Under the pieces are notes generated by a model. It worked only from the letters and a program-made list of their open reading frames with translations, had not been told where the DNA came from and ran no database searches. A stretch of 64,000 nucleotides of DNA, taken from NCBI GenBank assembly GCA_001898385.1, contig MKTT01000113.1:1-64000 (forward strand), given 5' to 3'. Each line of letters starts with the position of its first letter. Position 1 is the first letter of the stretch. Below are positions 42,621 through 53,817 of the stretch, in pieces. Made by a program: the position numbers and the translations under genes. The stretch is from Planctomycetales bacterium 71-10. Its GTDB lineage: Bacteria; Planctomycetota; Planctomycetia; Isosphaerales; Isosphaeraceae.

Positions 42621-45065
42621 ATGGGAGACGAGCCTTCCCGATTCGCCCGCATCTCCGACGAGATCGCGGACATGGCCGCCGCCTTCGGGCGCGGCGAGCC
42701 GATCTCGGCCGCCGAGGTCCTCGCGCGCCGGCCCGACCTCGACCCCGAGGCCGCCATCCGGCTCATCTACGAGGAGGTGAGCCTCCGCCGCGAGTCCGGC
42801 CAGCGGGTCGACACCTCCGAGGTCGTCCGCCGCCATCCCCGCTGGGGGGACGAGCTGCGCGACCTCTTCGAATGCGACCGGCTCATCCGCGCCTCCGGCG
42901 TCGCGCCGGTCGTCGACCTGCCCGACGCCGGCGAGACGCTGGGCTCGTTCGCGCTGCTGGAGGAGCTGGGCCGGGGGGCCTCGGGCCGCACGTTCCTGGC
43001 GACCGACCCGACGCTCGCCGACCGCCCGGTCGTGGTCAAGGTCGTCTCCGACGACCAGGACGAGCACCTGGCCCTGGCCCCGTTGCGACACACCCACATC
43101 GTCCCCCTGTTCTCCGAGCAGTCGATCCCCGATCGCGGCCTGCGCATGCTGTGCATGCCGTACCTGGGCGGGGCGAGCCTGGCGGAGGTGCTGGCGGACC
43201 TGGCGCCGGAGCCGATCGCGCGCCGCTCGGGGGCGCGGATGCTGGAGGCCCTGGAGCGCCGCAGCCGGCCGATCCCGGGCCCGCCGCCGGCCGTCGGGCC
43301 GTTCCGGCGCGGGCTGGAGGAGGCGTCGTACGTCGACGCGATCGCCTGGGTCGCCGCCTGCCTCGCCGACGCGCTGCACCACGCCCACGAGCGCGGGATC
43401 GTCCACATGGACGTCAAGCCGTCGAACGTGCTGGTGACGGCCGACGGCCAGCCGATGCTGCTGGACTTCCACCTGGCCCGCGCGCCGATCCGCGCCGGCG
43501 ACCGCGTGGCCGGACGGCTGGGGGGGACGCCGGGCTGGATGGCCCCCGAGCAGGAGGCGGCGATGCTGGCCGTCTCCGGCGACCGCCCCGCCCCGGCCGA
43601 CGTCGACGGCCGCGCCGACATCTATTCCCTGGGCCTGCTGCTGCGCGAGGCCCTGGGGGCGGCGCCGGCCGGCGAGGACGCCTCGCGGTTCCGGCGGCCG
43701 GCCGGCGTGGGGGTCGCGCTGGCGGACGTCGTGCGGAAGTGCCTCGCCGCCGATCCCCGCGACCGCTACCCCGACGCCGCCCGGCTCGCCGACGACCTCC
43801 GCCGCCAGCTCAACGACCTGCCGCTGAGGGGCGTCGGCAACCGCGACCCCATCGAGCGCTGGGGCAAGTGGCGGCGGCGGCACCCCGGCGCGTTCGCCTG
43901 GGGGATCACCCTGGCGACCACGGCCGCCGCCCTCGCCGTCGCCGGCGGGGCCTATTACGCCTCCGTCGCCCAGGGCCTGGGACGGGCGCAGGCGGCGCTG
44001 GAGGGGGGCCGCCGCGACCTGGCCTCCGGCCGGTTCGACTCCGCCGACCGCCTGCTCCGCGACGGCCTCGCCGAGGCGGAAGCCCTGCCGATCGGCGGCG
44101 ACCTCGCCGCGGAGATCGAGGCGCAGCTCCGGCTGACCGCGCACGCGCGGCTCGCCGCCGACCTCCACGCCCTGGCCGACTCGATCCGCTTCCGCTACGG
44201 CGTCGAGCTGCCCGAAGGCGACGAGGCCCGCGCCCGGGCCGACGCCTGCCGGTCGCTCTGGGACGCCCGCGACCGACTCCTCGACGGCCCCGGCCCCACC
44301 CTCGACGCCGCCGCCGAGGCCCGCATCCGGGCCGACATGGCCGAGTTGGTCGCCCTCCGCGTCGACCTGCTCGCCCGCGAGCCCTCCGACGAGGGCCGCG
44401 CCGAGGCCCTGCGGATCCTGGACGAGGCCGAGGCCGCCCTCGGGCCCGACGCCGCGATCGACGCCCGCCGCGAGCGGCTCGCCGGCCGGGCCGACGGCCC
44501 CCGCGCCCCGCGCACCGCCCGCGACCACGACGAGCGCGGCCGATACCTCCTCCGCTCCGGCCGCGTGGCCGAGGCCGCCGGGGCGTTCGAACGGGCGCTG
44601 GACCTGCGCCCCCAGGAGTTCTGGCCCAACTTCTACGCCGGGCTCTGCGCCTTCCGCCTGGGCCGGTACGAGCCCGCCGCCGCCTGGTTCCACGCCTGCT
44701 GCGCGATCGCCCCCGACATCGCCGCCTGCCCCTACCACCTCGGCCTCGCGCACGAGGCGCTCGACCTGCCCGAGCGGGCGCACCGCGACTACTCCCGAGC
44801 CCTGGAGCTGGACCCGTCCCTGGCCCCGGCCTGGCTCAACCGCGGCGTCCTGGAATACAAGGCCGGCCGGGCCGACCGGGCCGCCGCCGACTTCCGGGCC
44901 GGCGCTGACGCCGGCCCCGATCGCGAGACCCTGGGCCGCCTGCGCTACAACCTGGCCCTGGCCCGCCGCGCCCTCGGCGAGCGCGACGCCGCCCGCGCCG
45001 ACGCCGAGGAGGCCCTCCGGCTGGGGGTCGAGGAGGCGCGGACGCTCCTCGACGCCCCGCGCTGA
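42621..45065 (+). CDS. Membrane serine/threonine kinase with TPR domain, linked to ECF sigma factor
   Basis: The 814-residue protein has an N-terminal helical region of about 100 residues that resembles the conserved head of planctomycete sigma-linked kinases. The kinase domain (about 107-400) has GRGASGRTF, Lys140 in PVVVKVV, HMDVKPSNVL with catalytic Asp264, DFH (282-284) replacing DFG, and GWMAPEQ. HMD instead of HRD means it is a non-RD kinase, so activation-loop phosphorylation may not control it. A single TM segment lies near 430-455. TPR-type helices follow to the end (EAAGAFERALDLRPQEFWPN, YSRALELDPSLAPAWLNRGV). It probably senses by the outer TPR part and acts on the adjacent sigma factor. 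Confidence 0.93.
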   Translation: MGDEPSRFARISDEIADMAAAFGRGEPISAAEVLARRPDLDPEAAIRLIYEEVSLRRESGQRVDTSEVVRRHPRWGDELRDLFECDRLIRASGVAPVVDLPDAGETLGSFALLEELGRGASGRTFLATDPTLADRPVVVKVVSDDQDEHLALAPLRHTHIVPLFSEQSIPDRGLRMLCMPYLGGASLAEVLADLAPEPIARRSGARMLEALERRSRPIPGPPPAVGPFRRGLEEASYVDAIAWVAACLADALHHAHERGIVHMDVKPSNVLVTADGQPMLLDFHLARAPIRAGDRVAGRLGGTPGWMAPEQEAAMLAVSGDRPAPADVDGRADIYSLGLLLREALGAAPAGEDASRFRRPAGVGVALADVVRKCLAADPRDRYPDAARLADDLRRQLNDLPLRGVGNRDPIERWGKWRRRHPGAFAWGITLATTAAALAVAGGAYYASVAQGLGRAQAALEGGRRDLASGRFDSADRLLRDGLAEAEALPIGGDLAAEIEAQLRLTAHARLAADLHALADSIRFRYGVELPEGDEARARADACRSLWDARDRLLDGPGPTLDAAAEARIRADMAELVALRVDLLAREPSDEGRAEALRILDEAEAALGPDAAIDARRERLAGRADGPRAPRTARDHDERGRYLLRSGRVAEAAGAFERALDLRPQEFWPNFYAGLCAFRLGRYEPAAAWFHACCAIAPDIAACPYHLGLAHEALDLPERAHRDYSRALELDPSLAPAWLNRGVLEYKAGRADRAAADFRAGADAGPDRETLGRLRYNLALARRALGERDAARADAEEALRLGVEEARTLLDAPR

Positions 45066-45077
45066 GCCGCCGGCTCA
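45063..45077. terminator. Palindrome containing both convergent stop codons
   Basis: TGAGCCGCCGGCTCA: the left TGA is the kinase stop, and the right TCA is the complement of the histidine-kinase stop. The stem is 6 bp with a 3-nt loop. It may be a minimal bidirectional terminator or a chance result of tight packing. Confidence 0.4.
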
Positions 45078-46370
45078 ATCCTTCGTCGCCCGGCCCTGCG
45101 CCCGGGGGAGGCGGACGGTGAACGTCGACCCGGAGCCCAGGCGGCTGGCCACGTCGACCCGGCCGCGGAGCGATGAGACCAGGTGCTTGACGATCGCCAG
45201 GCCCAGCCCGGTGCCCCCCATCTCGCGGCTGCGGGCCTTGTCCACGCGGTAGAACCGCTCGAAGATCCGCGCCTGGTCCTCGCGAGGGATGCCGACGCCG
45301 GTGTCGGCCACCTCGACGGTCGCCTCGGACGGCGTCGTCGAGCACGTCACCCGCACCGAGCCCCCCGGCGGCGTGTACTTGATGGCGTTGTCGATCAGGT
45401 TGTCGAACACCTGCCGGACGGCCTCCTCGTCGGCGAGGATCGTGGCGTCGCCGTCGGCGCGATCGGCGTCGAACGTCAGGGCCAGCTCGGCGGCCTCGGC
45501 GCGGTCGCGATGGGCCTCGACGCGATCGCGGAGGACGTCGACCAGGCCCAGGGGGCCGTGCCGGAAGAAGTCCTGGTTCGACTCCAGGCGGGCCAGGCTG
45601 AGCATGTCGCGGATCAGGGCGTCGAGCCGGTCGGCCTGCTCGTCGATCCGCTCCAGGTAGCGGCGGTTGAACGCCGGGTCCTCCAGGGCCCAGTCCAGCA
45701 GGGTCTCGGCGTACGCCTTGATGGAGGCGAGCGGCGTCTTCAGCTCGTGCGAGGCGTTGGCGACGAAGTCCTGGCGCATCCGCTCCAGCCGGCGCAGCTC
45801 CGTGACGTCGTGGAAGACCAGCACGGCGCCCGGCGGCCCCCCCGGCAGCGGCGTGCCGCGCACGGCCAGGATCCGCGCCGGCGACCGGAGGACGTCGCGG
45901 CCGGCCAGGGCCAGCTCGGCGTGGTAGGCGTCCGGGTGGGACAGGCGGAACGTCGCCTCGACGGCCTCCTGCACCTGCGGGCTGCGGATCAACTCCGGGA
46001 TCAGCCGGCCGACCGACGAGGCGTCCAGGCCGAACAGGGCGTCGGCGCTGGCGTTGGCGAAGAGGAGCCGGCGGCGGGGGTCGACGGCCAGGACGGCCTC
46101 GGCCATCGCCCCCAGGACCACGCGGAGCTGGCGGCGGTCGGCCTCCAGGTCGCGGAGCCGCTCGTAGACCTCGGGAGCGGCGGCGTTGAAGGCGTCGACC
46201 AGCGAGCCCAGGCCGCCGGACGGCCGGGCGAGCACCCGTCGCGGCCGGGCCCCCTCGGCCAGACGGACCAGGCCCATCGCCACGTCGCCCGCGGCGCGCC
46301 CGCGACGGGCCGCGGACGCGACGACCGCGACGACGAGGGCCAGGGAGAGCGCCGCTGCGACATACACCAT
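45075..46370 (-). CDS. PAS-containing sensor histidine kinase, PhoR-like
   Basis: The product has 431 residues. TM1 is at about 3-20, a HAMP-like helical linker at 30-85, and a PAS domain at about 85-195 (MAEAVLAVDPRRRLLFANAS, LVFHDVTELRRLERMRQDF). The H box is ASHELKTPLASIKAYAETL with His208; then NLIDNAIKYTPPGGSV (N), DTGVGIP (G1), FERFYRVD (F) and GGTGLGLAIVKH (G2). All catalytic boxes are intact. The order of domains matches PhoR, the phosphate sensor, but there is no large periplasmic domain and no response regulator or pst/pho gene beside it, so the signal is not established. Confidence 0.92.
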   Translation of the reverse strand: MVYVAAALSLALVVAVVASAARRGRAAGDVAMGLVRLAEGARPRRVLARPSGGLGSLVDAFNAAAPEVYERLRDLEADRRQLRVVLGAMAEAVLAVDPRRRLLFANASADALFGLDASSVGRLIPELIRSPQVQEAVEATFRLSHPDAYHAELALAGRDVLRSPARILAVRGTPLPGGPPGAVLVFHDVTELRRLERMRQDFVANASHELKTPLASIKAYAETLLDWALEDPAFNRRYLERIDEQADRLDALIRDMLSLARLESNQDFFRHGPLGLVDVLRDRVEAHRDRAEAAELALTFDADRADGDATILADEEAVRQVFDNLIDNAIKYTPPGGSVRVTCSTTPSEATVEVADTGVGIPREDQARIFERFYRVDKARSREMGGTGLGLAIVKHLVSSLRGRVDVASRLGSGSTFTVRLPRAQGRATKD

Positions 46371-46477
46371 CGTCGGCCATCGAGGACGGAGGTCCGGTCA
46401 TCCCATCATCACGTCATTTCAGTATCAAGTCTTCGGCCGATCCGGTCAATCGTCGACGGCCGGGCCTCCGGGCCGAT

Positions 46478-47290
46478 TCAACTGCTGGCGCTGCGATAGG
46501 AGCGGAGGGCGACGTGGAAGAACCGCCGGCTGACCCAGAGCGAGGCCGCCGCGACCGCGACCGTCCAGGCGATCATCCCGGGATCCAGCACGCGGACCAT
46601 CACGTCCGCCGGCACGTTGGAGACCAGCAGGATCGGCACGACGAACGTGAAGAATCGGCCCAGCATCTCCGCCCCGCGGCCCGAGAAGATCTCGCGCGGG
46701 TAGCGGACGAGGCTGGAGAACAGCCACCACATCTCCATCAGGCTCTGGTTGCGGACCATCCAGACCGAGACCGACGTCAGCATCATCATGAAGCTGTACG
46801 CGATCGCCACGCCGCACGCGAACGTGACGACGAACGCCGCCACCCGGCCCGGGTCGAACGTCCACCCCTTCTGCACCAGGGCCACGGCCATGAGGATCGC
46901 CCCCATCAGGAGGTTCGGCGCGGTCCCCCAGTCGATCTTGCGGCAGGAGATCAGGAACTGCTCGTCGATCGGCTTGAGGAGCAGGAAGTCGAGGTCGCCG
47001 GTCCGGACCAGCTCGGCGAACTCGTTGCAGTTCTCCAGGAACAGGGTCTCGATCAGGCCGTTGATCGCGAAGAAGCAGCCGACGAAGAAGAAGTAGTCGG
47101 GCTCGCTCCAGCCGGCGATGGTGCTCGTCTTCGCGAACACGACCCGGTAGAAGGCGACGAGGATCCCCATCCAGAGCAGCTCGACGGAGACCTTGACCAG
47201 GAAGTTGCCCCGGAAGGCCATCTCGCGGGCCAGCGTGTAGCGGGCCAGCCCCCCCATCATCCGCGCGTAGCGGGCGACGCCTGCGACCAT
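46478..47290 (-). CDS. ABC-2 type transporter permease (COG3694-like)
   Basis: The 270-residue protein has about six TM segments. FRGNFLVKVSVELLWMGILV opens the membrane part, and ENCNEFAELVRTGDLDFLLLKPIDEQFL is the conserved cytoplasmic loop of the COG3694/COG4587 permease family. It is the last gene of a three-gene exporter operon: the ATPase gene, then the other permease, then this gene (4-bp gap). The two permeases probably form a heterodimer. The exported substrate is not known. Confidence 0.9.
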   Translation of the reverse strand: MVAGVARYARMMGGLARYTLAREMAFRGNFLVKVSVELLWMGILVAFYRVVFAKTSTIAGWSEPDYFFFVGCFFAINGLIETLFLENCNEFAELVRTGDLDFLLLKPIDEQFLISCRKIDWGTAPNLLMGAILMAVALVQKGWTFDPGRVAAFVVTFACGVAIAYSFMMMLTSVSVWMVRNQSLMEMWWLFSSLVRYPREIFSGRGAEMLGRFFTFVVPILLVSNVPADVMVRVLDPGMIAWTVAVAAASLWVSRRFFHVALRSYRSASS

Positions 47291-47294
47291 CGGT

Positions 47295-48152
47295 TCAGCC
47301 TCCGAATGCGCTGTAGCGCTTGAGCCCCGCGCGGTAGAGCGTGCGCGCCAGCACGGCGAAGGCGACCGCCCAGAACAGCTCCAGGGCGAGGTGGAGCAGC
47401 AGCTCCGTCCCGCGGACCTTCCCCTGGAACACGACGGCCGGGAAGTACGCCATGTACTGGAACGGCAGGACCTTCAGCAACCCGGACCACGGCTGCGGCA
47501 GCAGGTCGAGCGGCAGCATGTGCCCCGAGATGAAGAAGTTGAGCGTCATCACGATGTACAGGACCGACGTCACCTCCAGGAACCAGAAGCCCACCATCCC
47601 CACGCTGGCCTCGAAGTAGAACCCGACGACGAACGCCAGGACCAGCGAGACGACGAACGCGAGCATCTGGAGCGGATCCGGGAAGCCGTCGAAGTAGCCG
47701 CGGCAGAGGTAGAACAGGCCGGCGTAGGGCAGGAACGACATCGTGATGTAGGCGACCTTGTGCGCCACCCGCGACGACAGCAGGTAGCCGAGCAGGTCGA
47801 GCGGCTGGATCAGGTAGCGCTTGAGCGTCCCCTCGCGGACCTCGCGGGCGATCCCGCCGGCGAGGCCCGGCATGCTGGAGAACATCCGGCTGATGTTCGT
47901 CAGCAAGAGGTACGCGATCATCTCCCGATAGTTGAACCCGCCCAGCTCGGCCTGGCCGGAGCCCTCGTAGATCGCCCGCCAGAGGAGGACCGTGGTGACG
48001 ATGGGCAGGAAGCGCAGGATGGTCCCCAGCAGGAAGTCGCTGCGATACGTCATGCGCTCGATGAGCGCGACGCGGAAGATCCGCGCGTACTTGACCAGCG
48101 ACGGCAACGGCCCCGGGCGGGGCGGGGCGAGGGCGACGTCAGGCGGCGTCAT
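47295..48152 (-). CDS. ABC-2 type transporter permease (COG4587-like)
   Basis: The 285-residue protein has about six TM segments. RMTYRSDFLLGTILRFLPIV precedes the first, and IAREVREGTLKRYLIQPLDLLG is the coupling-helix loop that matches the motif in its partner permease. Its start overlaps the ATPase stop by 14 bp, indicating tight coupling. Function as the second half of a membrane exporter is inferred from the pair. Confidence 0.9.
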   Translation of the reverse strand: MTPPDVALAPPRPGPLPSLVKYARIFRVALIERMTYRSDFLLGTILRFLPIVTTVLLWRAIYEGSGQAELGGFNYREMIAYLLLTNISRMFSSMPGLAGGIAREVREGTLKRYLIQPLDLLGYLLSSRVAHKVAYITMSFLPYAGLFYLCRGYFDGFPDPLQMLAFVVSLVLAFVVGFYFEASVGMVGFWFLEVTSVLYIVMTLNFFISGHMLPLDLLPQPWSGLLKVLPFQYMAYFPAVVFQGKVRGTELLLHLALELFWAVAFAVLARTLYRAGLKRYSAFGG

Positions 48153-49137
48153 GGGCGAGCCGGGCCTCCTCGAAGACCTTGGCGATGACCTCCTCCAGCG
48201 GGGGGTCCTCCACGCTGACGTCGGCCAGCGCGTGGCGGTTGAGCACGTCGGCGAGCGCCCCGGCGATGCGGGACCGCTCGATCCGGACGTCGGCGAACGG
48301 CCCTTCCAGCCGCGAGACCTCGCCGTAGCGCTCCATCTCGCGACGTTCGGGCGCGGGGCCCTCGAACTGGAGCCGGACCAGCTTCGATTCGCCGAACCGC
48401 TCCACGATCCCGGCGAGCGGGCCGTCGTAGACGAGCGTGCCGTGGGTGATGACGATCACCCGGTCGCACAGGGCCTCGACGTCGCGCATGTAGTGGCTGG
48501 TGAGCAGCATCGTCACGCCGCGGCTGGCGTGGTAGTCGCGCAGGCATTTCTGGATGGCGGCCTGGGCGACGACGTCGAGGCCGATGGTCGGCTCGTCCAG
48601 CAGGAGGACCTGCGGGCCGTGCAGCAGGGCCGCGATCAGCTCCATCTTCATGCGCTCGCCCAGCGACAGCTCGCGGACGGCCTGGCGGGTCAGCTTCTCG
48701 ACGCCCAGAAGCTCGGCCAGTTCGCCGAGCGTGCGGTCGAACTGGTCCCTGGGGATCGAGTAGATCTCGCGGTGGAGCTGGAAGCTGTCGCCGGCGGGGA
48801 GGTCCCACCAGAGCTGGTTCTTCTGGCCCATCACCAGGGCGAACCGGCGGCGGTAGGCGTCCTCGCGCCTCCAGGGGACGTGGCCCAGGACCGTGGCGTC
48901 GCCGGCGGTGGGGTAGATGAGGCCGGAGAGCATCTTGAGCGTGGTCGTCTTCCCCGCCCCGTTAGGGCCGAGGAAGGCGACCATCTCGCCGGGCTCGATG
49001 GAGAAGTTGATGCCGGCGACGGCCTTCACTTCCTTGTATTCGCGGCGGTACAGGCCGCGGAGGGCGCCGAGGAGGCCCTCCTTCTTCTGGAAGACGCGGT
49101 ACGTCTTCGTCAATCCCTCGACCTCGATGATCGGCAT
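48139..49137 (-). CDS. ABC transporter ATP-binding protein (COG4586-like)
   Basis: The 332-residue protein has Walker A GPNGAGKTT, a Q-loop in VMGQKNQLWWDLPAGDSF, signature LSLGERMKMEL, Walker B VLLLDEPTIGLD and switch His in LTSHYMRD. NQLWWDLP is characteristic of the COG4586 group, whose genes always pair with two ABC-2 permeases like those that follow. A C-terminal domain of about 100 residues follows the ATPase core. It powers export of an unknown substrate. It heads the operon. Confidence 0.93.
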   Translation of the reverse strand: MPIIEVEGLTKTYRVFQKKEGLLGALRGLYRREYKEVKAVAGINFSIEPGEMVAFLGPNGAGKTTTLKMLSGLIYPTAGDATVLGHVPWRREDAYRRRFALVMGQKNQLWWDLPAGDSFQLHREIYSIPRDQFDRTLGELAELLGVEKLTRQAVRELSLGERMKMELIAALLHGPQVLLLDEPTIGLDVVAQAAIQKCLRDYHASRGVTMLLTSHYMRDVEALCDRVIVITHGTLVYDGPLAGIVERFGESKLVRLQFEGPAPERREMERYGEVSRLEGPFADVRIERSRIAGALADVLNRHALADVSVEDPPLEEVIAKVFEEARLAHDAA

Positions 49138-49183
49138 GGACGGCGGTCCCTGGGGTGCGATGCGGTGCGGCCCGGTCGATCGA

Positions 49184-51112
49184 TCAGATGTCGATGTCGG
49201 TGGCCGTGTAGGCCTCTTCCATGATGAACTTGAAGCGGGCCTCGGGCTCCTTGCCCATCAGGTCGGAGACGGTCCGCTCGGTGTAGGGGCGGTCCTCCTC
49301 CGGGACGACGACGCGGAGCAGCCGCCGCGAGTCGGGGTCGAGCGTCGTCTGGAACAGGAGCTTGGCGGGCATCTCGCCCAGGCCCTTGAAGCGGGTGATG
49401 TCGGGCTTCGCGTTGGAGGGGAGCTTGGCGAGGATGCGGTCGCGGTGGCCGTCGTCGGAGGCCCAGTAGGTCTCCTTGCCCCAGGTGATCTTGAACAGGG
49501 GCGGGCAGCCGAGGTAGACGCGGCCGTCGCGCATCAGGCCGGGCATGTGGCGGTAGAAGAACGTCAGCAGGAGCGTGGCGATGTGGTGGCCGTCGCTGTC
49601 GGCGTCGGTCAGGATCACGACCTTGCCGTAGCGGAGCCGCGCCGGGTCGTACTGGTCGTCCATCCCGCAGCCCAGGGCGCTGACCAGGTCGGACAGCTCC
49701 TTGTTGTCGAGCATCTTGGACCGGCCGGCCTGCTCCACGTTCAGCACCTTGCCGCGGAGCGGGAGGATGGCCTGGACGTCGCGGTCGCGGCCCTGCTTGG
49801 CCGAGCCGCCGGCGCTGTCGCCTTCGACGATGAACAGCTCGGTCTCCTCGGGGTCGGAGCTGTCGCAGTCGGCGAGCTTGCCGGGGAGGTTGAGCCGGCC
49901 GGAGACGGCCGTCTTGCGACGGACCTGCGTGGCCGCGGCGCGGCTGGCCTCGCGGGCGCGGGCCGCCTGGATCACGCGGGCCGCGATGGCGTCGCCGACG
50001 CTCTTGTTCTGGTGGAGGAACGCCTCCAGGCTGGGTCGGACCAGCGACTCCACCTGGCCGCGGACCTCCGGGTTGTTCAGCCGGCCCTTCGTCTGGCCCT
50101 GGAACTGGGGCTCGTGGACGCAGACCGAGAGGACGGCCGTCAGCCCCTCGCGGACGTCCTCGCGCTTGATCTCCAGCCCCTTCTTGACCAGGTCGTGCGT
50201 CTCCATGAACCGCTGCACGGCCGAGCCCACCGCGGAGAGCATCCCCATCTCGTGGGTGCCGCCGTCGCGGGTGGGGATCGTGTTGACGAACGACAGGACG
50301 TCCTCGTCGGTCGACTCGGTCCAGGCCAGGGCCAGGTGGAGCCGCAGGCCGTCGTCCTCGACCTCGCGCTCCAGGACGAACGGCGTCGGGGCGACGCGGA
50401 CGTCCTCGCGACGCTTGTTGACGTGGTCCAGGAAGTCGGCGACGCCGCCGTCGTGCCGCAGCTCGACGCTGGTCTTCGCCTTCTCGTCGACGAATTGGAT
50501 CACCAGCCCTTTATTCAGGTACGTCTTCACGTCCAGCCGCTCGGCGATCAGGGCCGAGTCGTAGTCGAGCGCCTGGAAGATCTCCGGGTCGGGCGTGAAC
50601 GTGACCGTGGTCCCCGTCCCGCGGGAGGGGTCGCCGGCCTCGACGGGGCCCAGCGGCTTGCCGCGCTTGTAGAGCTGGCGGTAGGTACGGCCGTCGCGGC
50701 GGACCTCGGCGATGAGGCTCTTGGACAGGGCGTTGACAACGCTGGCGCCGACGCCGTGGAGGCCGCCGGCCACCTTGTAGGCGTCGTTGTCGAACTTGCC
50801 GCCGGCGTGGAGGGTCGTGAAGATGACCTCCAGCGCGCTCTGGCCGGTCTTGGGGTGCTTGTCGACGGGGATGCCGCGGCCGTTGTCGGCCACGGACAGG
50901 GTGCGGCCGTCGGCGTGCAGGGTGACGACGATCCGCGAGGCGTGGCCGTTCATCACCTCGTCGACCGCGTTGTCGACGATCTCCCAGACGAGGTGGTGCA
51001 GCCCCGCCTTGTCGACGCCGCCGATGTACATGCCGGGGCGGCGGCGGACGGCCTCCAGCCCCTCCAGGACGGTGATCGACTTGGCGCTGTACGTCGCGGA
51101 TCCGTTCGACAT
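49184..51112 (-). CDS. Type IIA topoisomerase subunit B (GyrB/ParE family)
   Basis: The 642-residue protein has the GHKL ATPase: EIVDNAVDE (Mg-binding Asn), VADNGRGIPVD, and the lid GGLHGVGASVVNAL. The transducer domain is followed by TOPRIM with EGDSAGGSAKQGRDR (Glu) and TDADSDGHH (DxD). RFKGLGEMPAKLLFQTTLDP closes the domain, with PAK where most gyrases have NPE. ATP hydrolysis drives DNA strand passage together with the subunit A gene immediately upstream (75 bp). Whether the pair is gyrase or topoisomerase IV cannot be decided from sequence; the short B subunit without an insert is compatible with both. Confidence 0.93.
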   Translation of the reverse strand: MSNGSATYSAKSITVLEGLEAVRRRPGMYIGGVDKAGLHHLVWEIVDNAVDEVMNGHASRIVVTLHADGRTLSVADNGRGIPVDKHPKTGQSALEVIFTTLHAGGKFDNDAYKVAGGLHGVGASVVNALSKSLIAEVRRDGRTYRQLYKRGKPLGPVEAGDPSRGTGTTVTFTPDPEIFQALDYDSALIAERLDVKTYLNKGLVIQFVDEKAKTSVELRHDGGVADFLDHVNKRREDVRVAPTPFVLEREVEDDGLRLHLALAWTESTDEDVLSFVNTIPTRDGGTHEMGMLSAVGSAVQRFMETHDLVKKGLEIKREDVREGLTAVLSVCVHEPQFQGQTKGRLNNPEVRGQVESLVRPSLEAFLHQNKSVGDAIAARVIQAARAREASRAAATQVRRKTAVSGRLNLPGKLADCDSSDPEETELFIVEGDSAGGSAKQGRDRDVQAILPLRGKVLNVEQAGRSKMLDNKELSDLVSALGCGMDDQYDPARLRYGKVVILTDADSDGHHIATLLLTFFYRHMPGLMRDGRVYLGCPPLFKITWGKETYWASDDGHRDRILAKLPSNAKPDITRFKGLGEMPAKLLFQTTLDPDSRRLLRVVVPEEDRPYTERTVSDLMGKEPEARFKFIMEEAYTATDIDI

Positions 51113-51187
51113 CGGGGTCTGGTCCCTCTCGACTCCGCCCGGCGGCCGGGGCCGGGACGCGGTATTCTTCGCGGGCGTCGGGGTTCG

Positions 51188-53689
<2,502 letters not shown>

Positions 53690-53769
53690 CGCTGGGCCCC
53701 GGCTCCGTTCCCATCCCTCGCCCGATCGGCATCCTGCGCCGACAGATCAGACCAAATCTCGCGATCGCC

Positions 53770-53799
53770 ACAATACCAATTGTCGGCCGGGCGCCGCAA
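53770..53799 (-). promoter_or_regulatory. Putative promoter of the topoisomerase subunit pair
   Basis: On the minus strand TTGCGG (53799-53794), 18 nt, TATTGT (53775-53770); predicted leader about 75 nt to the ATG at 53689. Confidence 0.4.
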
Positions 53800-53817
53800 G
53801 GCGAATGGTGTACAAAT

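Noticed and set aside
42621-45065. Sigma-linked kinase as a pseudokinase
   Set aside because: The ATP lysine, the catalytic Asp264 and the metal-binding Asp282 are all kept; only HRD arginine and DFG glycine differ.
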